Shown: positions 26,267 to 38,225 of the stretch, in pieces
How positions within the stretch are numbered: position 1 is the first letter of the stretch
Layout of the letters: the number at the start of each line of letters is the position of its first letter
Assembly (NCBI GenBank): GCA_002751075.1
Contig: NAOQ01000015.1
Span: 31,851-95,850 of the forward strand
Source: Ichthyophonus hoferi
Taxonomy: Eukaryota > Opisthokonta > Ichthyosporea > Ichthyophonida > Ichthyophonidae
DNA: 64,000 nt
Reading direction: 5' to 3'
Program-made: the position numbers and the translations under genes
Notes under the pieces: generated by a model
Databases searched by the model: none
What the model saw: the letters and a program-made list of their open reading frames with translations, nothing else
Told to the model about the DNA's origin: nothing

Positions 26267-28031
26267 AGAATAGTCATGATGCAAAAAATACATTTTTTAT
26301 TGAATGACAAAAATTGTTAAATTTTATTGGGTTTAGTAAGAAAGGAAATACCATGTTATATTAGTATATGGTCTTATTTAAGCCAATGGGATGTCTTTTT
26401 ATTGTTTTTTCTGATCGATTCTCCAAGTCAGTATTTTAATAGCTGTACATCATGTGGTTTTCCACTGGATGCCACGGTAACAGCTTAGATTTTGTTCTTT
26501 ATTTATTCTATATAACTAAGCGCACATATATCCTATATTCCCCATACTTACATTTTCTGTTTCCCCCTGGTCCTACAGGCTCTCTTAGATGTATTCACTA
26601 TGCGCGAGGAGCTCGGCACAATTAACAACCTGACCATTACTATGGTGGGTGACCTTAAATATGGTCGCACCACACATAGTCTCATCCAGCTCTTGAAGCA
26701 CTACAGTGTCACCGTCAACCTTGTCTCAAGCAAGTGCCTGGCTATGCCCGCCAACCTTGTGGTACGTGCTTGCTTCCTTGCTGTTATTACTTGTATTTTT
26801 ATTTGATAGTACCACCCTAAAGGAAACACTAAACGGCATATATAATAAATACTACAGCTAGTGATTTCAATTATATTATACTGACGATGATGGGGATACA
26901 TATGAGCAGAATGAGGTTAAGGCCCAAGGTGTTACTATATATGAGACCGATGATCTTGACTCTGTGCTAGCCAACACTGATGTGCTCTATGTTACCAGGG
27001 TTCAGAAGTAAGTCTTGTACTATGAAGTTTATGAGTAGGCTTGATACATACCGTCACAGTGCAATATATCTTTACATGTATTTCCTATCGTTCACTGCAT
27101 CTAAGTGTACATTTCTTAGCTCAAGAGTAATGGTGTATATTTCTATTTATCTGTTCTTCACTGTATGTAACTCTCATGTTGGATTTGCTTGTGATTAGAT
27201 CTGGCTGTAGATCATATATTTCATAATTGTTATATTCCTTTAATAGCTGTTGATAAAACAAGCCTCGGGTGACTTCATGACATGTTCTGTAATTGTTTAT
27301 CTCGGGAATTAAGGATACCATGTACTAAGACATGAATACAGTAAAGCATTTAGATAAAAATTTGTTAATTAAATATATATATATTATAAGGACACATCAT
27401 GTTGCCGATTCATACTGTGTATTATACCACTGCAATCTCTAATGGTTTAAATATTCAGGGAGAGATTCAGATCTGAGGCCGAGTATAACGAGGTCAAGGG
27501 CAAGTTCCGCATTACTACCTCAACCCTCCTGAAGTGTAAGGAGAAGATGATTGTCATGCACCCTCTGCCTCGTGTTGACGAGATTGCCCCCGAGGTAAGA
27601 TTCAAGATATTTGGTGCTATGAACTATATATTATTTATATTATTACCATTGCCTACCTCACTGCAACCATTTTTCACCCTTCACTTTTTATTATTATTTT
27701 CTTTTCATTTTCTTTTGTTCTTATTATTATTACTATTATAACCCTAGCTCTGTCCTCTACTTACTTAGCATTGGTTTCATCCTCCTGCACCCCCTTCCTT
27801 ACTCTTTCCGTCATTCTCTTTTTTTAATTTTTTTTACCTTGTACAATTCTCATTAGTGAAATAAGATTCAAAACTAAAAATGAGAGAAAAAGGGTGATAC
27901 CACCAACAATACACTGACGTCTAATTACACTATAGGTTGACTACGATCCCAGGGCTGCCTATTTCAGACAGATGAAGCATGGACTCTATGTGCGCATGGC
28001 CTTGTTGGCCACTATTCTCTCTAGGGTCTAA
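9662..28031 (+). CDS. CAD: CAD/Ura2 multifunctional pyrimidine enzyme, 45 exons
   Basis: This is the cytosolic multienzyme that begins UMP synthesis. In order it carries glutamine amidotransferase, carbamoyl-phosphate synthetase (two ATP-grasp halves plus an allosteric domain), a dihydroorotase-like domain and aspartate transcarbamoylase. The joined exons give 2205 residues, against 2225 in human CAD and 2214 in yeast Ura2 (remembered values). The start is the first ATG in frame, with A at -3 and G at +4. All 45 exons join without a frame break and end in TAA at 28029-28031. Introns run from 88 to about 460 bases. One intron (13808-14095) needs a GC donor. Catalytic motifs are intact in the amidotransferase, synthetase and transcarbamoylase, but the dihydroorotase domain has lost its metal ligands, as in fungal Ura2. 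Exon coordinates are listed in the domain entries. The gene converges with PSMD5. Confidence 0.97.
13345..18034 (+). other. CAD: CAD part 2: carbamoyl-phosphate synthetase half A (exons 9-20)
   Basis: Exons: 13345-13423, 13755-13807, 14096-14242, 14585-14677, 15124-15411, 15729-15857, 16207-16358, 16589-16675, 16801-16914, 17208-17367, 17494-17635, 17846-18034. This half phosphorylates bicarbonate and makes carbamate. Conserved stretches include [43 protein letters not shown] and KIPRWDL. Exon 10 ends at AAG|GCAAGT: the nearby GT would bring in a stop, so a GC-AG intron is needed. Exon 20 carries the start of half B ([10 protein letters not shown], near residue 942). Confidence 0.95.
18371..22286 (+). 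other. CAD: CAD part 3: synthetase half B and allosteric domain (exons 21-31)
   Basis: Exons: 18371-18453, 18635-18733, 18982-19104, 19338-19530, 19717-19821, 20195-20308, 20504-20598, 20819-21001, 21215-21314, 21639-21784, 22125-22286. Half B phosphorylates carbamate to carbamoyl phosphate. Motifs seen are [55 protein letters not shown] and [14 protein letters not shown]. Residues from about 1310 form the methylglyoxal-synthase-like allosteric domain ([20 protein letters not shown]), the site of UTP and PRPP control in relatives. The stretch [15 protein letters not shown] resembles yeast Ura2 more than human CAD, from memory. Confidence 0.95.
22545..24472 (+). other. CAD: CAD part 4: degenerate dihydroorotase domain (exons 32-35)
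   Basis: Exons: 22545-22708, 22913-23001, 23268-23375, 23594-24472. The fold is recognisable ([34 protein letters not shown]), but the zinc and catalytic residues of active CAD are gone. The HxH after the first strand (human DVHVH) reads DITAQ at 1475-1479. The carbamylated Lys segment reads TSGVFIQ, without Lys. Human VAHAE reads IIQAT (Gln1590), human ICHVA reads ITQVG (Gln1613), and human FASDH reads FSVGS (1680-1684). Yeast Ura2 has a closely similar FSVG and HITGV pattern. The domain is in frame and well kept, so it probably serves a structural role and does not make dihydroorotate. Confidence 0.93.
24716..28031 (+). other. CAD: CAD part 5: linker and aspartate transcarbamoylase (exons 36-45)
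   Basis: Exons: 24716-24777, 24930-24983, 25072-25187, 25448-25535, 25710-25894, 26077-26152, 26579-26761, 26910-27007, 27459-27594, 27936-28031. Residues up to about 1900 form a Pro-rich linker, shared with CAD and Ura2. From about 1902 the transcarbamoylase domain joins carbamoyl phosphate to aspartate. The phosphate loop FYEPSTRT (1949-1956), GEHPTQ (2030-2035) and the aspartate-binding HPLPR (2163-2167) are all intact, so the domain should be active. Intron 37 is only 88 bases and is mostly a TA repeat. Confidence 0.95.
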
Positions 28032-28224
28032 GTGCCGTCTCCATTTAATTATCTTATTATTTTAATATAAAACCATACTACCCTAGTTTAGCCAGCCCCA
28101 TTGTATGAAGTAATATAGCCTCCTAAAGAAGTACCATCTGGGGTGTCTTAGTTGTCATTGCTGTGTATTATAGCTAGTTTCCGGGTACTGTACTAGACTA
28201 CAACTAAGCTATCATGCACTGTAT

Positions 28225-28230
28225 AATAAA
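28225..28230 (+). terminator. Probable CAD polyadenylation signal
   Basis: An AATAAA hexamer lies 194 bases after the CAD stop codon. It is the first such hexamer on the plus strand after the gene. Cleavage has not been observed; the call rests on motif and place. Confidence 0.5.
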
Positions 28231-28620
28231 TGATTTACATCTTTTAGTAAACTTTGAATTCTTTCACCTTCTCTACTATTCCTGTGGTGGATGGACACAC
28301 CTTAAGCCTGAATTGTAATTGCATGAGTGCTATTAGAAATAGGTGCCTTTCTATGCAGATTATATACAAATCTATAACCTCTTTCATTCGTTGGGCCACA
28401 TAGCTTCACTAATGCTTGTCATACATGGTCCATGCATTTATCGCTTTAGACATAAGAATAAAACCCCAACTGCACGACTATAACTGTCTTAATGCACTAC
28501 CCATTATATACCACATAGCAATCACAATCGGTCTTTCAAGGGGTCAAGTATTAAACTAAATAACTCGAGTTATATACATCACACAAATATTGTGATTTGT
28601 TGCAACGTAGTAAGTAGTTT

Positions 28621-28626
28621 TTTATT
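28621..28626 (-). terminator. Probable PSMD5 polyadenylation signal
   Basis: TTTATT on the plus strand reads AATAAA on the minus strand, about 145 bases after the PSMD5 stop codon. The call rests on motif and position only. Confidence 0.4.
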
Positions 28627-28770
28627 TCTTAATTCAAATAAAGATATTTTTTCAGTATTTGGTACATATTCATATTTATACTAATATATGTAATGTAATA
28701 AGTAATAATAGTGGTGCCTGTTAAACTGTACTCTAGCTACCATATAGGGAATATTCTGCCTTTATAACCT

Positions 28771-31700
28771 CTAGTCACGCGAAGCAGTGGCCACCTGGGG
28801 AGTCATCTCTCTAAAGAAGGCGCCCTCTCGGGCATACGCAACCAATCGTCTGATAGCAGGGTCCTGATCATTGGTGCTAGTACTTAACAAGGCTTTCACA
28901 ATATTATACTTCCATTCCAAGGCATCATGATCTGATTGGTCTTTACGGTTAAGTAGAAGCTCTACAAACCCAGGGTAGCCAATCATAGTCTAGTGAGGGT
29001 TGGGTATGGAAAGAGATAGAGTGGATGTCAGGCTGTGTCTAAAGCCGCACATAAACATCAAGCTGGGGAATAATAATGAAATAATGACTTTTCAATAGGT
29101 GTCATTGTACAGGTGTATCTCACTGCTCTCTTCATTGTGAAGTTATGGTATAACATGCAGTAAACTCGGCTGACATGAAAAGAAAAACGGATCCGATAAG
29201 GTAACAGTTATAGTTAAGTTGTAGGGTATAAAATAGTGTATCAGTGTCTCCAGAATTGATTGATGCTAAATAATGAATATGATTGGGAAATAAAAACAAG
29301 TCTAAAGCCAAGGGAGACAAATGTAACATCCTGTACATGAGCGGGTGCTTAAATATAAAATTATTTATAATATCAAGAAAGGCACTGATTGGCTCATGAA
29401 ACGTACCATGAAGGACTAACTTGTTCAAGATAGAAATCCCTTCACTATTCGTTTCTAAAAAGAGAGAGAAATGAATAATACCTATATGTAGATAGAAATA
29501 CCGATATATAATATTAGCTAAAAGAGTAAGAAAAACCAAGGTAGGGCCATACATTGGCGCCCCAGGGGTGAGTGGCTAGGCTCCGCAGCAAGTGGTAGGC
29601 CGCATTACGTGTCTCCTGGAAGGGCTGCCTTATCAATCCATACAACAGGTCCACTACATTAGGCTGACCTGGACATCACATTAGTCATGTAGTCATGGCA
29701 GCCATATTCATGCAACCAACTCCACTCACCTGGAAGGTCATTGAACATCCCGGCCAGATATCCCTCGAACTCCTGGTCGCTATTTCTGTGTGTGGCCGGC
29801 AGGCGAAAATAATTAGCCTCCATATTATAAACACCTGGTGTCCCACTCAAAACGCATTTCGCGCATCAATTCGAGCAGTCTATAAATGGATATATGCAGT
29901 AAAGTTGCATGCATTTGTGTATGTACTATCCAATATTAATATATATGAACGTAGGAACAGGCAGGAGGGAGGATACATTTAAGGTGTATTTTATAAACTG
30001 AATATCCCAACATTAACGCACTTACGAAAATAACACAGCACATGCATTCAGAGCTGCAGTCCTTAGATCTGCTACAGATCGACCAATATGGCTAAACATA
30101 TTTTCACGGAGGGGAGGGGAGGATATCAGAGTTTTGACGCCAGACTTAACTCGGGCCATTTGTGATAGGCATAATAGCGTACATTCCTGGCATTGAGGTC
30201 AGTGGGAAATATGGAATCGATTAGTATATATTATAAAAACAAATATGGTACAGGCCATGGGATTACTTAGTATGTTGCATTATAAAATAATCATTACACA
30301 GCATATTGGAATATGGTCTGCCGCGGTTAACTGTGCTCTACGTAATGTAACAACAATGTTTCCATTGCAAATATTATGAAGAGATAGGGAAAGTGCCAAA
30401 GATATATATATATATAACATAAGCAAAATAATTATAGTTATAATTATCTAATTAATTAATGCTGGGTTCTGAAGTAATCTCTATATCAAATACTTTATTT
30501 AAAAAGTATAAAAAGGTTCTGTTTGAGACAGATAAGTGACTCTAGATTCAGCAGTGATACTGAATCAAGGCTATATATTTATCCTTGATTCTCAGCTTGT
30601 AATAGTCGAATGCCACCCTGAACATGGGTGAGATAACTACTGCACAGTCTGGAATTAACAAAAATGACATTGGCTGCATGAGGTAGACAAAGAAATGAGG
30701 CCATAATTCAAGCGTACGTAGCTACTATACTATCACACAGGCCGCAGGTGTACTAGTAGGATTGGTTTGTACAGATATAGTTTGTATATACATATTTCAT
30801 ATACACATAGTTCGTATATACATACCGCAAGGACAGGGTCAGAGTCACGGAGGGCATGTACGAAGGGAGCATAAAGTGAGTACTGGTTAAAGAGCTGCTT
30901 GTAGTCTACCTCCTGAACCAACCCGCTAAGAACATTAGCTTCTAGTCCTATATCCCACTATAGGGGTGGGCCCGATCATGTTGCAAGACAGAGTAAAAGA
31001 CAGAGTGAGAGAGATATACATTGAACTAAGCAAACGAGCAGGCATGGTATGGCTACCTACATCAACGTCGGCCAGTTTCCCGTAGAAACGAATAATAAAC
31101 GGCACACACAAAGGGGCCCACGGGTCAGCGGTATCCTTAAGAAGGACTGCGATGGTATCTAGAGTTCCTGATTGGACTAGATAGCGATAGGTAGAGGGAT
31201 TGGCTGTCATCTGGTTGAAGGAGCAGTGTGAACGTGCGTTAAGATAGCCTATGAGGGCAGGGTGCATCATTTTATTGCATCAATCAAGTAACTAGATCAA
31301 ATCTCAGTACTCATGGGGAAAAGGTGTAATTGTGGCGGACATGGGTTTGCACTGATGTGATTGAAAGGTATGCCATATGGTGGGCATAAGTTCACATAGA
31401 TGAACATATATATATATATATATGCCTGTATGGTTGATTATAACGACACGATTACATGTGTGTCTGGGGTATATATGGGCCTGTAGATAGTGGAGTACAC
31501 ACCGCATTTACAGGCTGGGAAATAGCTATTCATGAATGTATGTATATGTATGTCTCCACCGCTTTATATGACGGTGTATGTAATTATGTGTGAAAACCCG
31601 CATAAAGGTCAATATGAAGTCAGATTATGAATCATAGTACCATACTTAGTCTCATAAACACACCGCGCCACATTCAACCCTAAAGGAGATAATATGGTCT

Positions 31701-34700
31701 GAACCTATATACCGTGTGCATATAGATGCCAACCTACACATGTTTATCTAGACTTAACCATACACAATGCATATACATACCGTAGAGAATATCTGCAGTA
31801 CGTTGACCCTGACCAAAGGATCTTGTGACTTCAAGTCGGTTGCTAAGCCATCCAACAAGCCAGCCTGACTAATAGCCAATAGTGATTGCTCATTGACCGT
31901 TGCAGCACCCAGTAATGATTCGTACATGCGAAACCGTGTCTCAGCCCCCCTGTGCCACAAGAGGGAAAAAGGTGAGAGGGATTACGTCACTATGACAGGA
32001 GTAACCTTAGGTGAACTTACATAGATCTTACCATCTCTTGCTTTTTGGTCTTTATATATGTAGAAATATGTTTGCTTTTTAATAAAATAACTCCATGATA
32101 ATTTTAAAATTGATGGCGTGGCTGGGATGTTCCTATTGACTGTTTCGTCCAGGTGTAAGTGTTACATATAGACCATACCTACATTAATTGGATTACCACA
32201 CCACACATTAAAATATAATGGCCTTTACACCATTTGTCATTGGAATATATATCATCACGTATTGCTTCTCCCTCCCGCACTCCCTTCCTAACGCCCTTCG
32301 CAACAATCACTACCCATCATAGACCACACATTCACAGTAATGATTTCATATAGAGATAGATGGACAAAGTGCAAGACACTACCTGGACATCAGATCTTTA
32401 ATCTCCTCCACAAACATAGGGTCGGCTATACAGCCAAGCCCAGTTTGAGTATATGGTAGCTGGAGGTGTTGCGGTATTACTAAGATGTCAAAAGGGCTTC
32501 GTTTTCGTTATATCGTTTATATATGGGTCCTATCTTAGTAGGTGCATATCTATATACTATGGATGCCTTCACATCCGTGGTAGATGAAAGAAAACTACAA
32601 CCCCTCATCCCGCCATATACTACATTCATTACAATAATGATAGTGGTAACCTTAATAGCACGGTACTAATAGCATTATAAAGACCTTATAATAATAGTAT
32701 ACCATTCATAGATTTTAGGAGCAGATTAAACCTCACACTAATGGGTGAAGAGTTCACAAACAATTCAATATATATTCACATAAAAATCACACCAATCAAC
32801 ACACCTGTGCCATCATGTGACATGCGATCTTAGCCACACTCAGACTGGCGTCTGACATCTTCTCCAGGGCCAATTTCAACAGGCCATTGTCACGCTGCAC
32901 CATTATTATTGGTTAGTTGGTTTGCTTGGAGCAGAGTTAACCGCTTGTAGTTTTTCATGACTTTGGCACTAGCCAGGTGGCTTGATTGGCTTTCCATTGT
33001 TTAATTGTTTTTCTTCTCATGTTTAATTGATCGGCTGGGTCATTTTGCCTGTTATAGTTGGTCTATTGCAAATGGTAAATAGCTACTATTACGTCATTGC
33101 ATTGGATCGCGTAATTTAAAAAAAACAATCCTGCCAATCAGGAATGGTAGTAGGAGAGGTGATATATGATTGGTTGTAAAAGTTGAATAAAAGGGCCGGC
33201 ACGCCGACGGAGTAGATACGTTGATATATATTTTAATGGCCCAGACTGATTCATCGAGAGATATATTGACCGACATTACTACCAATCGCATCTTTAGTAT
33301 TATATATATATATATTAAAAAGGTCCCTTAAGCTGAATGTGAAAGTATAGATGATAGTACTCGTAGTTATAGATATGTACTTACTTGCTTGAAAACCAAA
33401 CAACAGATAATTAAATTTAATAAGAAAGAAAAGCAAAATGACTATATATTTTACTAATATATATTATAAAACTGATTGCATAGTGACAAAATATATGTGA
33501 GGCCATTGGCTGCAGGCATAAGAGGAAAACATACCAACTGACCCAGCTCTGCATCTCCCTCCGTACAACGTAGTATCTCCATAAGAGCAAGTTCTCTAAC
33601 TCTCTCATTAGGATGATTTAGACCCAATTGGAAATAAGGCTGATGGTAGATGGGATGGGTAGAGAGAGGAGGCTGGTTATGTTAAAGTAGAACAAAATGG
33701 AGTTATCTCTATATATGCAAATTCACAGGTCCATCTATTGCGTATAATCATAAAGAGGAAATAATTTAATACCATGTTTCATTGGAAGGAATAATTCTTC
33801 CTAGACTGGGGTACAGTTCATATATATATATTAACCATACAGTGCTAAAATGGAGATGACCAATGAAATTTATCCCTGGGATCTGGTGTCAGTAATAATG
33901 ATAGAGTAGTGTTTGGTATTCGGCTGACCCTGTAAATTCACAACCAAGATTATAGTAGCTTTAAGTAAGTCTTGATTTATCTACCCAAGTGTTACTCAAG
34001 GGACAAACCCCCTGATATCTATTTATACACCTGAATGTACATGTATGAATAAATATGTAAGTAGGTATATTTATGCAATAGTAATCAGTAGGTACTACCT
34101 ACTGACTGATATCCTTCCCTTGCTGAGAGATATTAACCCACACCCCCATTCATACACTCTCCTATAACATACTGCAATATAGTCTTGCTTATAACATTAT
34201 TCTATACCGCATACACATGTACTTACTACTAATTCAGGATCTATGAGCTCACGACGGGGCATTGAGTCTAGCACTTTCCTTAGAAGAGAACAACAAGAGT
34301 CAATCTCTGATTGGCTATCTGTCTCCAGGCAACCAAACAACAAGGCCATAGGAATGTTTGATCGTAACATGGCACCCTTCTCGGCCAGGGGAAAACGCGG
34401 ATCTGCAAAATGTTATGGCAAACAAAGTTATTACACATTCCTTAATAACCATAGCAACGGAAAGGGAGGGTATTTGGTTTCAGAAATATGTTGGTAGATG
34501 TATACAGGGATAACTCTCTAAACAAAGCAGTATTGCAGACATAAAATATACTAAAATGTGATGAAAAAAGTATAATCATACCATATATCGGTCATTATAT
34601 CCCACTTTTTGAACGTAGCCAACAATTGCAAGTAGAGAATATTTATGTATTAGGTGTGACATAGAGACAATAGTCCTTCTTATATATATGAGAAAAATGG

Positions 34701-35588
34701 CAATTCATTGGTTGGCAATATAGATTGGCGCAATAAAAATCATTAAAATATATTGTCCAAGATACAAGGTGGCTTTATGTGTTGAATCTGGTACCTATAG
34801 TGTGAATACCTCATACAAAAGAAGGTAATGATCATTCACGACTAGGGGCAACGCGTAAGGATGATAAAACATTGTTGTGGATATAATTAGTGGTCATAGA
34901 ATACTACACATCACCGGTATCGTATAGGGTCTTGCTAGAAGGGTTGCTACCCGTGCATGTATGACTGCGCCTCATCCCATCCCTTAAATATGCACAAATA
35001 TACTAACAATAAGCTCAACATGTACGTATATATATTGTTATCTGCTCTCTGGTCAGGTGAATACCCACCTGCCACCACTCCCATGTTAGCCAACACTAAT
35101 ATAACCACATTAATAATAATATATAACTATAAAAAATATTTTAGACTTATTTATTCAGTGATACACAGCCTATCCCCATCCTGCACTACTAATATAAAAA
35201 AGCAGCCACATCTCATTCTATTTTTCTTCTTATATATTCACCACCTCAAGACTACAAACATGTGTAAAGCCAATCCTATCAGCACATGCTCCAGAACTAA
35301 TGCTCAATCTTTTTAAAATAATATAAGTCCACTAGAAGACCCATTCTACAGCCATGACACAGAAACATACACCTCAACATAGAGGCCCTATCACTTGTAC
35401 ACATGTACACAAACATGCATATACAATCAGGATCAAGACAGAGAAATCCATGTCCCATTGGAACTGATAAAGAACTCACCCTCCATGAAAATATTCAAAC
35501 TAGAGAGACTATCAGTTCTCTCTTCCCCGCCAGCTTCCAATGCCTTTGACAGGGCAAGGAAGTCAGGCTCCAGCCTTTCTTGTGCCAT
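28771..35588 (-). CDS. PSMD5: 26S proteasome assembly chaperone S5b/PSMD5, 12 exons
   Basis: This is a cytosolic/nuclear HEAT/ARM-type solenoid that chaperones assembly of the proteasome base (partner Rpt2/PSMC1; the yeast counterpart is Hsm3). Exons from the start: 35480-35588, 34227-34402, 33535-33639, 32805-32894, 32383-32459, 31781-31949, 31061-31210, 30826-30912, 30026-30186, 29730-29845, 29553-29668, 28771-28989. They join in frame to 524 residues, against 504 in human. Matches to human run along the length: LVQSGTLDTIAVLLKD, FYGKLADVD, HIGRSVADLRTAALN, YPGFVELLLNR and the end REGAFF. There are no enzymatic residues to check. The acceptor of the tenth exon reads TTTTGAG (GAG instead of CAG/TAG); it is the only site found that keeps phase. 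The intron 29669-29729 is only 61 bases. Family assignment is good; the exon 10 edge is uncertain. Confidence 0.87.
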
Positions 35589-36300
35589 TGTTTATTCTGT
35601 GTAAATAAGATATAAGCTTGCTGCCTAGGCCATGTCTTCTTAATAAAGGATTCAAAGAACATAGGATAAGTGCCATAGACCAACGGTTTAGTGAAGACGT
35701 CTTGTTAAAGGTCTGAATAATCAATGTTAATAATTATTTTTCAAAAGTCCAGTCCAGTTGTTCCTTCTTGCTAATTGATAACCAATCCTTTGTTCTACAG
35801 ACAGTAAGTAATGCACGATCCCAGTTACTTCATTTATTATCAGTCACTATTGTAGTTCATAAGTTTAATTAGCACAAGTCTCCATACTACCTGACTGTGA
35901 TGACGAGATATAACCAAATGGTAGAGAGAGATATAATCCAAAACCTTGTTATCACTCCAGATATATGTATGCATATATTGCAATGTTTATCTATATTTTA
36001 AATTTTCAATGCACAGTTTTATTCCTGGGGCTAGATGATTCATGTGATAAATATTTTTCATAGTATTTTCTTATCTTCTGGATGAAAATTTGCCTTACTT
36101 AGGGGATGAAACAACAGTAGTAATGGATCTGTAATTGGTCATAATTATAACCTATATATATAGAGTAATAAATGATGTCAGATTGATCTTGCTTCGTATT
36201 TTTGGTCAGCTCAAGCTGTTGTATGATGTTTTTATTGCCATGCATATTTTTTATTCTGTTCTGCTTTTTGAAAAACAAAAACAAAAAAAGATTTCATGAT
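35589..36300. other. Upstream region of PSMD5
   Basis: This AT-rich stretch precedes the PSMD5 start codon and presumably holds its promoter. No clear promoter motif, exon or repeat was recognised. Confidence 0.4.
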
Positions 36301-36446
36301 TTTTCAAAAAAAAATACCATTTTATATTATTTCTATAGGTTGACTGGTAACTAGAAGTGGAAGCTCAATTACGGTCGTTCCAAGCGCCATACTCCGTGGT
36401 TTCAGTTTGAAGAACTTGAGAAATCAGCTTTTACATTATAAGATTA
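36301..36446 (+). repeat. Left copy of a near-identical repeat abutting the assembly gap
   Basis: This copy is almost identical to 36905-37047. The differences seen are one A/G change and a few homopolymer lengths. It ends exactly at the first N with AAGATTA, the same string at which the right copy passes into unique sequence. This is the pattern of two contig ends that should have been merged, or of two haplotypes placed in series. Confidence 0.9.
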
Positions 36447-36904
36447 NNNNNNNNNNNNNNNNNNNNNNNNNNNNNNNNNNNNNNNNNNNNNNNNNNNNNN
36501 NNNNNNNNNNNNNNNNNNNNNNNNNNNNNNNNNNNNNNNNNNNNNNNNNNNNNNNNNNNNNNNNNNNNNNNNNNNNNNNNNNNNNNNNNNNNNNNNNNNN
36601 NNNNNNNNNNNNNNNNNNNNNNNNNNNNNNNNNNNNNNNNNNNNNNNNNNNNNNNNNNNNNNNNNNNNNNNNNNNNNNNNNNNNNNNNNNNNNNNNNNNN
36701 NNNNNNNNNNNNNNNNNNNNNNNNNNNNNNNNNNNNNNNNNNNNNNNNNNNNNNNNNNNNNNNNNNNNNNNNNNNNNNNNNNNNNNNNNNNNNNNNNNNN
36801 NNNNNNNNNNNNNNNNNNNNNNNNNNNNNNNNNNNNNNNNNNNNNNNNNNNNNNNNNNNNNNNNNNNNNNNNNNNNNNNNNNNNNNNNNNNNNNNNNNNN
36901 NNNN
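36447..36904. other. Assembly gap (458 Ns)
   Basis: This is a run of unknown bases. Because its two flanks carry the same sequence, the true gap may be absent, and the 458-base length is probably an estimate from read pairs. Frames reported across it have no meaning. Confidence 0.98.
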
Positions 36905-37047
36905 TTTTACAAAAAATACCATTTATATTATTTCTATAGGTTGACTGGTAACTAGAGGTGGAAGCTCAATTACGGTCGTTCCAAGCGCCATACTCCGTGG
37001 TTTCAGTTTGAAGAACTTGAGAAATCAGCTTTTACATTATAAGATTA
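36905..37047 (+). repeat. Right copy of the gap-flanking repeat
   Basis: This is the partner of 36301-36446, in direct orientation. It starts at the last N and continues into unique sequence after AAGATTA. Confidence 0.9.
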
Positions 37048-37796
37048 CGTTGGAAAGAAAAATTATGGCAACCATTTATTTACCGCTGGCATTTAACATT
37101 AGATGAAAGTATTCACATATATTTGCTACATTAAAATATTGGACACCATCATCTCACTAAGCCAACCTCAAATTTGTAAATGAAAAAAGGGAACTGAAGA
37201 ATACCAACCTTTCCGTTCATGTTTATGGTTCTAAAGCAATTGAACTTCATCAAGTTGAAAGTATATATACTTGAGAAGGTCAAGTAGCTCCCACATTATT
37301 TGCAAGACATGCTATAATGTGAACACGTACATACATATGATGGCTCATAAAAGAACCAGCTAACCTGATGATTATTAATCGAATATTAATTTTAATTCAA
37401 TTCTTACTCCATTATGTAAATATTTCCAGTAATTTAAATGCCGTAATCGATACAGATTATTAAAGCAATAGCTATCACTATAATTTAAACCCCAACTTTA
37501 ATGCATATGGATGCCAGCTACCCAAACTGGGCTTAGTTGGTTTATTTACATGCATGTACATTTAAACTACACATCGTTATCATCGAGATTGCTTACTTCA
37601 ATAGTAGACATTAACAGGTTACTAAGGTCATTTATTCTCCAGCATTCTCTTCCACTAGCCAATACAGTATTAGGTCCCAATGGTTTGTTTATTTTAAAAC
37701 CCAAGACTGCAGTAATAATCACTCATGGGCTTGGCGGTATTTCAATGGTTATTAATAAATAAGCAAAATCAAACACAAGTAAAACATAAAATGGTA
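37048..37796. other. Spacer downstream of Pumilio
   Basis: AT-rich, without a recognised gene. A plus-strand frame at 37511-37762 has no family resemblance and is not called. Confidence 0.45.
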
Positions 37797-37802
37797 TTTA
37801 TT
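37797..37802 (-). terminator. Candidate Pumilio polyadenylation signal
   Basis: TTTATT on plus reads AATAAA on minus, 680 bases after the Pumilio stop codon. It overlaps the last of five UGUANAUA motifs. A nearer signal of a variant sequence could be used instead. Confidence 0.35.
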
Positions 37803-37854
37803 TACATAAAAGATAATGTACAATGTCATGTCTATTTACAGAGGCATCTGGAAG

Positions 37855-37889
<35 letters not shown>

Positions 37890-38225
37890 CAACGATTAGT
37901 TACCCAGGCCACCTAGGGATGAGATATGTACAAACAGACCCCATTGATTCATCCACTAGAGCCATCTAAAGATAATATATGTACAGATATGTAGAGTGGA
38001 ATTTCGCCACTCAATTAGCTAGCCAACTATTTGGAAGCTATGACTATCAAAATACAAGGAACGATACATGTTTCATATAGACCTACTACGCATCCGTTAC
38101 TGGTGCATCAATATCCATTGGTTTTGACTTACTAATATATTCTTCTACATTAAATATATAACAACGTACAAAGCTATTAAGAACAATTTTACATGATTTC
38201 TAACAAGGGTAATTATATATATACA
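37799..38225 (-). promoter_or_regulatory. Five Pumilio response elements in the likely Pumilio 3' UTR
   Basis: Reading the minus strand, UGUANAUA occurs at 38218-38225 (UGUAUAUA), 37978-37985 and 37925-37932 (UGUACAUA), and 37833-37840 and 37799-37806 (UGUAAAUA). Only one such motif was noticed on the opposite strand of the same stretch (near 38289). From rough base composition about 0.1-0.2 would be expected in 680 bases. The protein encoded just upstream keeps all eight base-reading triplets for UGUANAUA, so self-repression is a natural reading. This is inference from motifs. Confidence 0.55.

Larger units (their letters stand above)
28032..28770. other. Convergent intergenic spacer between CAD and PSMD5
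   Basis: These 739 bases hold the two facing 3' ends: CAD AATAAA at 28225 and a minus-strand AATAAA at 28621-28626 for PSMD5. No exon, RNA gene or named repeat was seen. Confidence 0.6.

Noticed and set aside
34957-35316. Plus-strand frame of 119 codons
   Set aside because: It lies in PSMD5 intron 1, begins without support, is low in complexity and matches nothing.
36407-36955. Long open frames on both strands across the gap
   Set aside because: They are translations of Ns and carry no information.
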